From Flavobacterium sp. W4I14 (GTDB lineage: Bacteria; Bacteroidota; Bacteroidia; Sphingobacteriales; Sphingobacteriaceae): DNA of 64,000 nucleotides. Made by a program: the position numbers and the translations under genes. Location of the stretch: assembly GCA_030817875.1 (NCBI GenBank), contig JAUSZU010000001.1:1922001-1986000 (forward strand), read 5' to 3'. This document shows, one piece after another, positions 1 through 7,662 of this stretch (positions within the stretch are counted from its first letter, which is position 1; every line of letters begins with the position of its first letter). The notes under the pieces were generated by a model. The model searched no databases. It saw only the letters and a program-made list of their open reading frames with translations, and was not told where the DNA came from.

Positions 1-1
1 A

Positions 2-73
2 GAAAACCTAAAAGAGGCACACCGCTTATTGGAAAGCGGAAAAACGATTGGTAAGGTTGTAATCGAATATTAG
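2..73 (+). CDS. 3' end of a zinc-type alcohol dehydrogenase / quinone oxidoreductase-like gene (partial)
   Basis: The window opens inside a rightward gene, of which 23 codons and a TAG stop are visible. The translated end includes AHRLLESGKTIGKVVIEY. This resembles the C-terminus of medium-chain dehydrogenases of the NADPH:quinone oxidoreductase type, where a helix with the pattern A-H-x-x-L-E-x-G is followed by G-K-V-V-(L/I). The family call rests only on this tail, so the substrate is unknown. The catalytic part lies outside the window. Confidence 0.55.
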   Translation, partial: ENLKEAHRLLESGKTIGKVVIEY

Positions 74-469
74 GGATAATTTATTGCATAAAAATTAATG
101 TAAATGACATAAAGATTTTTAGCTTATTGTAAGCTGCGAGGAATCGTCATTGAGAGAAAGTTTTTTCAGCCGACGAAGCAATCTTACAACGATCGCTACT
201 AGCGGTGCGCATTAAGGTTGCTTCGTGTCTCGCAATGACGATTCCTCTTTAGTATACGTCTATGGCAGCTTGTACAAAGACCAGCTTAAATGCTTAATGA
301 ATCGTTCCACAAGATAGAATTTTCATCGGAGAACCAACGTTATAGATTCGGATCGATTATAAATGATGTTACAGCGGTAATGGCTTTCGCTTAGCCGTAA
401 AACAAGAAAAGGCTACTCCTTTCGGAGCAACCTTCCCGTATTTTTATTCGATAAAATAGATTGGGCGGA
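74..469. other. intergenic region with a palindromic repeat, no gene seen
   Basis: About 400 bases without a convincing reading frame. The left half carries a nested palindromic element, listed separately. The right half has a weak imperfect hairpin around 411-437 (AAGGCTACTCC against GGAGCAACCTT, two mismatches). It could help end transcription coming from either side, but it lacks a clear T-tract. Nothing else is recognised. Confidence 0.5.
138..247. repeat. nested palindromic intergenic element (REP-like)
   Basis: Perfect 15-bp inverted ends, GAGGAATCGTCATTG at 138-152 and its complement at 233-247, enclose a second inverted pair, CGAAGCAATCTTA against TAAGGTTGCTTCG with one mismatch. The transcript could fold into a long interrupted cruciform on either strand. 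The CGTCAT...ATGACG signature recurs in other intergenic regions of this window (near 41900, 47350-47480 and 63825-63895). This suggests a dispersed family rather than a local terminator. Confidence 0.7.
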
Positions 470-769
470 TTATTTTTTCCCGCTCATATCCAGAAAAATG
501 GATTTAATTCCTTCTAACAGCTCTTTTCTTTCGCTTGCCAACACCAATGGGAACCATTCATCGGTGTGTAATTCTACAACGTGCTCATGAATCAGGTAAT
601 GCCTGCCAGATCTAACCCTTCGCCGATTGCCTGGAATGATGGTTCCAGATAACATTTTGATTATAATTTTCGTAATCATCCTAATGTATTTCGGAGAATC
701 CTCATATTTACAGTCAATAAAAAGGATCCACAATCCGTTCATCGCATTGTGTTGTATACTTGCTTTCAT
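470..769 (-). CDS. small hypothetical protein
   Basis: A 99-residue frame with ATG start that matches no family I recognise. The N-terminal half is rich in Ile, Lys and Met. The middle is basic (NRRRVRSGRHY), and the C-terminal half is a plausible amphipathic segment (ELHTDEWFPLVLASERKELLEG). There is no signal peptide or obvious membrane helix. It lies 42 bp downstream of the beta-barrel-like gene on the same strand and could be co-transcribed. No other frame covers the region, which supports it slightly, but a chance ORF is possible. Confidence 0.4.
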   Translation of the reverse strand: MKASIQHNAMNGLWILFIDCKYEDSPKYIRMITKIIIKMLSGTIIPGNRRRVRSGRHYLIHEHVVELHTDEWFPLVLASERKELLEGIKSIFLDMSGKK

Positions 770-811
770 TTATGGAGCTATTAAAAGATGATTAGTAAGG
801 CAAACCTGTTT

Positions 812-1369
812 TTATAAGCTAAAGCCCCAGGCGATTCTGAAACCTACAAAGTTGTTCGTATGGTCGCAGTGATAGAATTTGCCATTGCTTTCATAGCGTA
901 ATCCGGCATCGATGTAATTACTGTTGTGCAGATAGAATATCATTCCTGCCTGCGGTGCGTATACGAATGCAGCTTTTTTGCCTTCCACACAGTTTGTTTT
1001 ATTTAAAAGGAAGGAAAAACCGATTTCACTCTGCAGGTAAAGGTTACTTCTATAGAAATATTTTAAACCTGATTTAACCGGTATAAGTTGTAAATCATCA
1101 ACCAAACGTGAGTAATTGCCTGATACGAAAATGTTGTTGAATCCGGAATTTACTGTGGTATATAAAACGCTTTCAATTAGGGGGAAATCTGCCTGAAAGG
1201 AAACACCAAGTGGTGCCTCATACTTTTTGGCCAAATAGCCAGTAGCTAAACCTGTTTCGATACCTACGGAATACCGAATACCTGTACCTCCATAAACCTG
1301 CGATTGTGCTTTGGCACCTTTAAAAGCAAACAATGGTAACAGTAGAGTTAATGCGTTAATTATTTTCAT
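812..1369 (-). CDS. secreted beta-barrel-like protein of unknown function
   Basis: A 185-residue protein with a clear Sec signal peptide: MK, a hydrophobic core LLPLFAF, and a likely cut after AKA before QSQ. The mature part alternates polar and hydrophobic residues with many Gly, Tyr and Asn (YGGTGIRYSVGIETGLATG at the start, NFVGFRIAWGFSL at the end). It closes on a terminal aromatic/Leu strand. This is the usual look of a small outer-membrane beta-barrel. No specific family can be named. It probably sits in the outer membrane. Upstream on the same strand is a small HTH regulator, 152 bp away. Confidence 0.6.
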   Translation of the reverse strand: MKIINALTLLLPLFAFKGAKAQSQVYGGTGIRYSVGIETGLATGYLAKKYEAPLGVSFQADFPLIESVLYTTVNSGFNNIFVSGNYSRLVDDLQLIPVKSGLKYFYRSNLYLQSEIGFSFLLNKTNCVEGKKAAFVYAPQAGMIFYLHNSNYIDAGLRYESNGKFYHCDHTNNFVGFRIAWGFSL

Positions 1370-1521
1370 GATTTCAAAATTTTGGTAAATAGAAATCCAT
1401 CACCATAAAGTACTTATGGCGAATTATTTAGAGAGATACTATAAAAAAAACGGAGCATTCACCGCTATGGTAAACACAAAGAAGATATGGGTTTAAGATA
1501 AATTAAAATACCAGCAGCGGC

Positions 1522-1938
1522 TTAAGAAATAGACCGGTTGTTATTTCTTGGCATAGTATGATGTGCAACCGTTTCCGAAACATTCTTTTCTATGTTATTA
1601 TTGCTTAATATTTCGTTGTATTTTTCAAGTAACTTAATGTATTTATTCATCCAGAAGTATACAGAATTCGCATCACCTTTGGTTTGATCCCCTGTATGTG
1701 CATCAAAAGCTTCATGGATATAGTTACTGTTTTTAGCAAAAGTTTCGGGTAACTCAACGGAAAAATCATGACCGATTACGGTACCCACTTTCCAAATAAT
1801 TTCAGGATTTAGACTTTTCTGGTCAAACCAATTGTAAATAGTTCTTCTACTTACATTTAATTTCCGGGATAATTCACTTATTCCCATTCTGTCTCTGCGT
1901 ACAACACGCTCAAGAACTTGGCCTACATTTAAACTCAT
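1522..1938 (-). CDS. small helix-turn-helix DNA-binding protein
   Basis: A 138-residue cytoplasmic protein. Residues about 10-45 form a helix-turn-helix: GISELSRKLNVSRRTIYNWFD has the spacing of an XRE/HTH_7-type recognition helix. The remaining residues, including an Asn/Thr-rich end (TMPRNNNRSIS), show no effector domain. It sits just beyond the last gene of the polysaccharide locus on the same strand. That makes it a candidate regulator of the locus, but nothing in the sequence proves this. The ATG was chosen because the HTH begins soon after it and stops lie upstream. Confidence 0.7.
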   Translation of the reverse strand: MSLNVGQVLERVVRRDRMGISELSRKLNVSRRTIYNWFDQKSLNPEIIWKVGTVIGHDFSVELPETFAKNSNYIHEAFDAHTGDQTKGDANSVYFWMNKYIKLLEKYNEILSNNNIEKNVSETVAHHTMPRNNNRSIS

Positions 1939-2032
1939 AGCAGTTAATTTAATTTAAAATAAAGATTTAAATTCGATCAACAATCTGGGACGACTATTAC
2001 TATTTAATGCAATTTAATAATTATTTCACGAA

Positions 2033-2040
2033 CAAAAGTA
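2033..2040 (-). promoter_or_regulatory. candidate Bacteroidota -7 box for the HTH gene
   Basis: On the minus strand this reads TACTTTTG, a full match to the Bacteroidota -7 consensus TAnnTTTG, about 95 bp before the HTH start codon. No good TTG -33 element is visible at the usual distance. Such an 8-mer can occur by chance in AT-rich DNA. Confidence 0.3.
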
Positions 2041-2071
2041 AAATATTTTTTTTAGGGTATTTTTACGGTAA

Positions 2072-4000
2072 TCAATTGGCAACCAACAGGTCTAATTCTT
2101 CAAATCTTGAATTATTACTGATGTAATCGGGTATAATTTCTTTCATTTTCTTCACCATATTCAAATCGTTGCCATTATTATTAAGTACAATCAGATCTTT
2201 AATAATCTGATTAACGTACAAATAATTGTAAGCTATTTTTTGCGATATTTTAATTTTTGGATGATGGGTGGGTATAATTTCTTCATCAATAAGCAAAAGT
2301 TCTTCATACAGCTTCTCTCCGGGTCTTAAACCTGTAAATACGATATCGACATCCACATAAGGTGTCAAACCCGCCAATTTGATCATATTTACAGCTAAAT
2401 CGACAATCTTAACAGGCTTACCCATATCGAAAAGATATATCTCTCCTCCTTTTCCCATTGCTCCGGCTTCCATTACCAATTGAACGGCTTCGGGGATAGT
2501 CATAAAGTAGCGGGTAATTTCTGGATCGGTTACTGTAATGGGGCCTCTTTTTTCTATCTGGCTTTTAAATCTTGGAATAACAGAGCCATTCGAACCCAAA
2601 ACATTACCGAAACGGGTAGTTACAAAGCGGGTGCGCGAAGCTTGTGTGGTAATTTCACCAGTTGATATAATCTCTGGACTATTTAGCGACTGAATATAAA
2701 TTTCGGCCAAACGTTTGGATGCCCCCATTACATTGGTTGGCTTAACAGCTTTATCGGTAGAAATCATTACAAACTTTTCTACGCCAAATTCCATTGATAT
2801 ATCGGCCATGTTTTTAGTGCCCAGTACATTAGTTAAAATGGCTTCAGCCGGATTATTCTCCATCATGGGAACATGTTTGTAAGCCGCAGCATGGAAAACA
2901 ATTTCAGGTTTATAGAGTTCGAATAATGTTCTGATCCGGTTTAAATTCTGCACATTGGCCATAAATATCTTCACGTTCGCATCCTGGAAGTTATCTTCAA
3001 GTTCGAGTTTTAAATCGTGAAGCGGTGTTTCTGCCTGGTCGCAAAGAATCACTGATTTAGGATTGTACTGTAAGGCCTGTCTTACAATCTCCGACCCGAT
3101 GGAGCCCGCAGCGCCTGTAATCAAAATACATTTACCACTTAAATCTTTCAGGATATTCTTTTTATTGAGCTTAATCGGTTCACGTTCCAGCAAATCTTCA
3201 ATTTTCAGATCGCGTAACTGGTGTGAATCTAGCTTACCATATAGCCATTTATCTGATGGCGGCACCATAATTACTTTAATGCCCTCATTAACACAAACAT
3301 CGATGATTTTCTTTTTGTTCAAAGTATTTAGTGCATCTTCGGCGAAAAGTATCTTTTTTATATTGTGTTTTTCTTTTAGCAGTTCTACTGAGCAAGAATG
3401 GTATACCTTTTTCTGCTCTAGGTATTTATCAACGCGATCTCTGTTATCATCAATAAACCCTATGATGTTCAGGTTAGAATCCTCATTCTGTTCTATCGCT
3501 TTTTTAATCAGGATCGCCTTTTTTTCAGATCCATAAATCAGAATATTCTCTTTAGTTTCTGATTTGAGTTCTTTAAAAAATAAAAATACCCCTTTTACCA
3601 AAATACGCATAAGAATAAGTAGCGATGAGGAGATAAAAAAGTTCAATATCAATGCTTTGTCCATTTGATGCCAAAGCAATTGAAAACGTTGTGAGAGTAT
3701 TTTATTTACACTAACAAAGAGTAAACTGGTTACAAAAACCGCAAGGAAAACCCTCAAAATATCTTCGGTATTGGAATAACGGATAATACCGGTGTGTATT
3801 CTTAGTGAAATGAAAACTCCTGCAGCGATGGAACAATAAAGTGCCACATATACAGCATTGCCTGAGTTAAAAACGTCGGTATAGTTTAATGTATTGGTTA
3901 ACACAATGGATATAAACAATGTCCATACAACGATCATCTGATCAATCAATAAAATTAACCACCTTGAGTGTGCTCTGTCTGGAAAAAAGAAATTTTTCAT
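2072..4000 (-). CDS. membrane-bound nucleoside-diphosphate-sugar 4,6-dehydratase, CapD/FlaA1/WbpM type
   Basis: A 642-residue protein of the large PglF/WbpM/CapD class, which removes water from UDP-GlcNAc to give UDP-4-keto-6-deoxy-HexNAc. Residues about 12-145 hold four hydrophobic helices that anchor it in the inner membrane. A CoA-binding-like Rossmann fold follows (about 152-260), then the extended SDR domain with GAAGSIGSE at 296-304. The SDR active-site segment STDKAVKPTNVMGASKR has Met where shorter SDRs have Tyr, as is normal for this class. It is the last gene of the leftward locus. Its 4-keto product is a natural substrate for the DegT aminotransferases upstream and for the small phosphoglycosyltransferase, as in bacillosamine or QuiNAc4N pathways. 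The exact sugar is inference. Confidence 0.9.
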   Translation of the reverse strand: MKNFFFPDRAHSRWLILLIDQMIVVWTLFISIVLTNTLNYTDVFNSGNAVYVALYCSIAAGVFISLRIHTGIIRYSNTEDILRVFLAVFVTSLLFVSVNKILSQRFQLLWHQMDKALILNFFISSSLLILMRILVKGVFLFFKELKSETKENILIYGSEKKAILIKKAIEQNEDSNLNIIGFIDDNRDRVDKYLEQKKVYHSCSVELLKEKHNIKKILFAEDALNTLNKKKIIDVCVNEGIKVIMVPPSDKWLYGKLDSHQLRDLKIEDLLEREPIKLNKKNILKDLSGKCILITGAAGSIGSEIVRQALQYNPKSVILCDQAETPLHDLKLELEDNFQDANVKIFMANVQNLNRIRTLFELYKPEIVFHAAAYKHVPMMENNPAEAILTNVLGTKNMADISMEFGVEKFVMISTDKAVKPTNVMGASKRLAEIYIQSLNSPEIISTGEITTQASRTRFVTTRFGNVLGSNGSVIPRFKSQIEKRGPITVTDPEITRYFMTIPEAVQLVMEAGAMGKGGEIYLFDMGKPVKIVDLAVNMIKLAGLTPYVDVDIVFTGLRPGEKLYEELLLIDEEIIPTHHPKIKISQKIAYNYLYVNQIIKDLIVLNNNGNDLNMVKKMKEIIPDYISNNSRFEELDLLVAN

Positions 4001-4030
4001 AATTGAGAATCATTAAATATTTATGTAATG

Positions 4031-5095
4031 TTAGTGAGGTACCATTCTGTAAAGAGGAAAAAAGTCAACATTTGTATGTATTTGGTTACCCGATTTCTCT
4101 ACCAATTGATTGTAAACGGCCTTATTGGCAATGTGGCGCCAGCTGCAGTAATCTAAAACCATATTCGAAAAACCAAGCTTCCATTCAAATAGCGAGTCTT
4201 GTTTATAACCAAGTCCGCCTCCTAAATGATAATATTTCATTTTCCATTTACGGCCCAGATCACTAATTTCATCGACCAAAAATTTAGCCGGAGAATTTTT
4301 AAGGTAGCTGGCATTAGTTGCAATTAAGTGACCTTGAATAAGGCCATTTGTGCACATAATAATACTACCACAAACTAAATCTTCATTTGAATAAACCAGG
4401 ATTAACTTGCAATCGATTTCTGGGGAGTGGATAAGCTTGGTAAAGTATTCTTCAGTAAAAAGATAAAAATCAGTAGCACTGATGCGATTCATATTGGATT
4501 GATAGAGCTTAGTGAAAGCGGCAATTTCATCTTGTGAATTAGCTTCTACAGCAATATAACCAAACCTCCTACACTTTTTTATGCTATCTCTTGTGGTTTG
4601 TCTATACTGTTTCCATTGCTCTTCTACGCTTTGCTGCAAGTTAATGGCAATCGTTTTTCCATTTTCATAGATGCCATCGGCTTTTTGCAACAGTATATTT
4701 TGATCGAAAAATGGATGAAGCCTGCAAAAAACAGAAACGTAGCTGCCTTTACTTAAGAATGCTGAAAAAGCACTTAGAAAATTTCCTTTCAAACTGTCGC
4801 TCATATCGGTAAATTTCAGGTTAGAAACAGGACCTGAATAACCGTAAACACAATGCAGATCATAATATGGTGTATCCTGGATTGCACGTTCTAATAAAGG
4901 CAGAGCGATAAAGTTTTGGCCCTCGCAATACACAAATAAAAAAGGCCGCCCGTTGGTTGCCATAGCATGGTAGTGCCAGGTATGATAGAAATCATAATCG
5001 GTAGCCAGGCTAATATACTTTACCCAATCGTCCTTTTGTTGTAAAGTAAATTGCAGAGTAGTGCCTGTAGCATTATTTTCAATCAGCATATCCAT
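4031..5095 (-). CDS. FemAB/GNAT-like acyltransferase, first of a tandem pair
   Basis: A 354-residue soluble protein of the FemAB-like GNAT superfamily, which transfers acyl or aminoacyl groups. Recognisable parts are an N-terminal YDFYHTWHYH segment, the VYGYSGPVSN loop, FCRLHPFF, and a C-terminal acceptor-binding half with KFLVDEISDLGRKWKMKYYHLGGG. The HLGGG near the end is typical of FemAB-like proteins of polysaccharide loci. It is clearly paralogous to the next gene upstream over its full length, which indicates tandem duplication. Within the locus it probably modifies an amino group of a sugar nucleotide or lipid-linked sugar. Donor and acceptor cannot be read from sequence. Confidence 0.75.
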   Translation of the reverse strand: MDMLIENNATGTTLQFTLQQKDDWVKYISLATDYDFYHTWHYHAMATNGRPFLFVYCEGQNFIALPLLERAIQDTPYYDLHCVYGYSGPVSNLKFTDMSDSLKGNFLSAFSAFLSKGSYVSVFCRLHPFFDQNILLQKADGIYENGKTIAINLQQSVEEQWKQYRQTTRDSIKKCRRFGYIAVEANSQDEIAAFTKLYQSNMNRISATDFYLFTEEYFTKLIHSPEIDCKLILVYSNEDLVCGSIIMCTNGLIQGHLIATNASYLKNSPAKFLVDEISDLGRKWKMKYYHLGGGLGYKQDSLFEWKLGFSNMVLDYCSWRHIANKAVYNQLVEKSGNQIHTNVDFFPLYRMVPH

Positions 5096-5117
5096 TTATT
5101 AAAGAATTAATAATTAA

Positions 5118-6155
5118 CTATGAAGCAATTACAGGACTACGATAGAGGGGAAAAAAATCAACATTTGAAAAAGGATCAAGCGATCTTTCGTTTAAAAGTG
5201 TATTGTATAATTCGTTATTGGCAATATAACGCCAGCTATTAAATTCGAAGCATAAATTAGAGAAACCCATTTTCCAACCTAAAAGATTATCTTCTTTAAA
5301 ATTAACACCACCCCCAAGGTTAAAATATTTATATCCCAATTGTCTGCCAATTACAGTAATTTCATCAGTTAATAGTTTAGCTGGCGATTCGAACAGATAG
5401 GTGGTTCTGGTAGCCAAAAGGTGCACCTGCATAATTTCATTTGTACAAACTACAATGGCGCCTGATATGGCTATTCCATCTTTATACACCAGAAAAAGTT
5501 TGCTATCAAATTCATCAGAAGAAAGTAGCGCAACAAAATAAGCATTATTAAAAAGGTAATGGTCTTGGGCGCCTATACGCATCATATTTTCGGTATATAT
5601 TTCAGAAAATATGCCTGCATCATTTATATCTGTAGAAATTTTAACTTCATAATTCCGCTTTCTCAAACGCCTGATTTTTTCTTTTACACTTTTTCGGTAT
5701 CCTGCACGCTGGCTTTCTATCGTTGTTGTAAGGTCTATTGCCACCGTTTTTCCATTGGCGTGTAGTCCAGAAAACTTCTCCATTAACCTTTCCTGATGAA
5801 AAAACGGATGTAATCTGGAAAAAACAGTCACATTTTGACCAGTTTCAAGAAACGCTATAAATGTACTTTTAAAGCGTTCCATAAACGCATCATCCAGCGC
5901 ATTAAAGTCCATGTTTGAAATGGGTCCGGTATATCCGTAAACCGATGTAAAATCAAAAAAATTGGAACCAGGAATATTTCTCTTCAAAAGTGGAAAGGCA
6001 ATGTAATTTTCACCCTCCTCATATACAAACAGTATGGGCAAACCACTTTTATCTAAAGAGTGATAATACCAGGTGTGATAAAAATCGTAATGCAAAGCAC
6101 GCTTTACATAATCAGACCAATCTTGTTTATCGTCAATTGTAATAATCTTTCTCAT
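5118..6155 (-). CDS. FemAB/GNAT-like acyltransferase, second of a tandem pair
   Basis: A 345-residue paralogue of the following gene, 22 bp away on the same strand. Shared landmarks are YDFYHTWYYH, VYGYTGPISN, FSRLHPFF, HANGKTVAIDL and the end motif KYFNLGGGVNFKEDNLLGWKMGF (interrupted). The middle is more basic here (RKSVKEKIRRLRKRNYEV), which is the usual FemAB helical arm. No signal peptide or membrane helix is present, so it acts in the cytoplasm. Retention of two copies with conserved ends and divergent middles suggests two related acceptors or donors rather than simple redundancy. That split is inference. Confidence 0.75.
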   Translation of the reverse strand: MRKIITIDDKQDWSDYVKRALHYDFYHTWYYHSLDKSGLPILFVYEEGENYIAFPLLKRNIPGSNFFDFTSVYGYTGPISNMDFNALDDAFMERFKSTFIAFLETGQNVTVFSRLHPFFHQERLMEKFSGLHANGKTVAIDLTTTIESQRAGYRKSVKEKIRRLRKRNYEVKISTDINDAGIFSEIYTENMMRIGAQDHYLFNNAYFVALLSSDEFDSKLFLVYKDGIAISGAIVVCTNEIMQVHLLATRTTYLFESPAKLLTDEITVIGRQLGYKYFNLGGGVNFKEDNLLGWKMGFSNLCFEFNSWRYIANNELYNTLLNERSLDPFSNVDFFPLYRSPVIAS

Positions 6156-6195
6156 TTTCGAGCTATTAAATTAGGATAGATTTATAGTAAATAGA

Positions 6196-6690
6196 TCAGT
6201 TTACATTAAGTAAAACAGAAGAATTAATAACCATTTTTATAAAATTGGCCTGTTGCGAAACGCGCTGAAAACCAACTTTTTTATAAATAGAATATGCAGC
6301 CAAGTTATCTGAATGTACCTCTAAAAAGATGTGTTTAAGATTAAGGTTATAAAAGGCATACTTTAACAACATTAAAGAGGCGTTATAACCTATACCCTTT
6401 CCCCAGTATTTCTTTTCACCAATAAAGAGGTGAAATTCTGCCGTCTCGTTTTCGATATCGAGCAGCTGAATATTGCCAATATATTCATTCGTATTTTTTA
6501 CGCAGATGGCAAAACGTTTTTCGTTGGCCAGATTTAGTTTATTTAATAGCCACTGTTTTTCAACTTCAGCTGTAATGGGATCTTTTAAAACAAATTTGGT
6601 GTACGACCATACATCAGGGTCGTTTCTCCATTTGTACGACACATCAGCATCTTTTAATGCTAATGGTCTTAAGTAAATCTGAGTATTCAT
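6196..6690 (-). CDS. GNAT N-acetyltransferase, RimJ/RimL-like
   Basis: A 164-residue single-domain acetyltransferase. It has the RimJ/RimL pattern: an N-terminal LRPLALKDADVSYKWRNDP, a central strand IGNIQLLDIENETAEFHLFIG, the acetyl-CoA loop KYWGKGIGYNASLML (a variant of Q/R-x-x-G-x-G/A), and the C-terminal NLAAYSIYKKVGFQ. In sugar loci such proteins N-acetylate amino sugars on UDP or dTDP carriers, like PseH or WecD. The start overlaps the stop of the DegT-fold gene upstream in an ATGA, so the two are probably translationally coupled. An amino sugar made by that neighbour is an attractive acceptor, but this is inferred. Confidence 0.8.
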   Translation of the reverse strand: MNTQIYLRPLALKDADVSYKWRNDPDVWSYTKFVLKDPITAEVEKQWLLNKLNLANEKRFAICVKNTNEYIGNIQLLDIENETAEFHLFIGEKKYWGKGIGYNASLMLLKYAFYNLNLKHIFLEVHSDNLAAYSIYKKVGFQRVSQQANFIKMVINSSVLLNVN

Positions 6691-7658
6691 ATGAGCGGTT
6701 TTAAAGCTTTAACAATTAGTTTCATATCTGCTAGGCTGTAGCGGTGATCGATAGGCAGTGAAACAAGGTGCTTAGCTAGAAAGTATTCATAACTATCAAC
6801 ATGGGCCCATTCGTAAACGTTAGGCCAATAAGTGGCCACAAATATTTTTTGACTGATGAGTTGCTGTTTTACAGATGGATCTTCAACCAAAAGTGGGTAA
6901 ACCATTGGTACATCTTCTCTTGAAAAGTTTAACCTCAAGATATTCCCCCGCCCTAAGTGCTCATCCAGATAAGCAAAATTATTTCTTCTAATATCGGCAC
7001 ACTTATCGTAATTTATACCCGAAAGAATGCTTTCTGTTAATACTGACATCTTTTTGATATCGTTATTGCACAACTGCTCATTATTTTCTATATAATCGGC
7101 ATAGCCCTCTTCTATATTGATATCGATACTTTTAATCAGGTGAGAGAACCGATCTATTGATTGATCCTGTTTTAAATTTAGCCCTAATGTTGTAGAAATA
7201 TTTAAATAGGCACCATCGGGTACACCGAAAAATTTCCGGCATGAGTAGAAGGTATCGCAATCGTTTATTGGCTTGCAAAAAAATGCTTGTGCATTATCTA
7301 TGATCAGGTTTTTAACTTCTTTGGTTAACCTTTTAACGGTTTCGGTCTTAAGTCCGAAGTAATTGGTGTAAAGCAGACAGCTACGTTCACCTATTTCAAA
7401 ATCTATAATTGGATCTAAATCTTCATCTATCCGGTAAAAGTGATAATGTATGTTTAGTTTCCTGAGCGGTTCTAACAAAACCTCACAGGTAAAATATGGT
7501 AGATATATGGTGGTGTATTTTCTTATCCTTAACACATACTCAAGCGCATTTCTACCTGTATTAAGGGCAATTAAATCAGGATAATAGGCTTCTCCTTTTG
7601 GTAATTCGAGCGGTATGTAGCCACCAATGGTTTTGGGGGAGTGCGTTTCTTTTTCCAT
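6687..7658 (-). CDS. divergent PLP-dependent aminotransferase-fold protein (DegT-like)
   Basis: About 323 residues from the chosen start. The frame is open further upstream, but that would overlap the dioxygenase gene by 77 bp. The internal ATG at 7658, 4 bp after the dioxygenase stop and preceded by AAGGG, fits better. Motifs of the DegT/DnrJ fold are visible: LNTGRNALEYVLR near the N-terminus (cofactor phosphate region), IIDNAQAFF (the Asp that contacts the pyridine nitrogen), and FYSCRKFFGVPDGAYL with a Lys at the Schiff-base position. The protein is shorter than typical DegT enzymes and far from the two others in this locus. A 4-keto sugar is a possible substrate. Coupling to the GNAT gene by ATGA suggests amination followed by acetylation. 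Confidence 0.65.
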   Translation of the reverse strand: MEKETHSPKTIGGYIPLELPKGEAYYPDLIALNTGRNALEYVLRIRKYTTIYLPYFTCEVLLEPLRKLNIHYHFYRIDEDLDPIIDFEIGERSCLLYTNYFGLKTETVKRLTKEVKNLIIDNAQAFFCKPINDCDTFYSCRKFFGVPDGAYLNISTTLGLNLKQDQSIDRFSHLIKSIDINIEEGYADYIENNEQLCNNDIKKMSVLTESILSGINYDKCADIRRNNFAYLDEHLGRGNILRLNFSREDVPMVYPLLVEDPSVKQQLISQKIFVATYWPNVYEWAHVDSYEYFLAKHLVSLPIDHRYSLADMKLIVKALKPLI

Positions 7659-7662
7659 AGCG

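Noticed and set aside
411..437. Terminator at the left edge
   Set aside because: The stem has two mismatches in 11 bp and no T-tract. It was kept only as a note in the intergenic entry.
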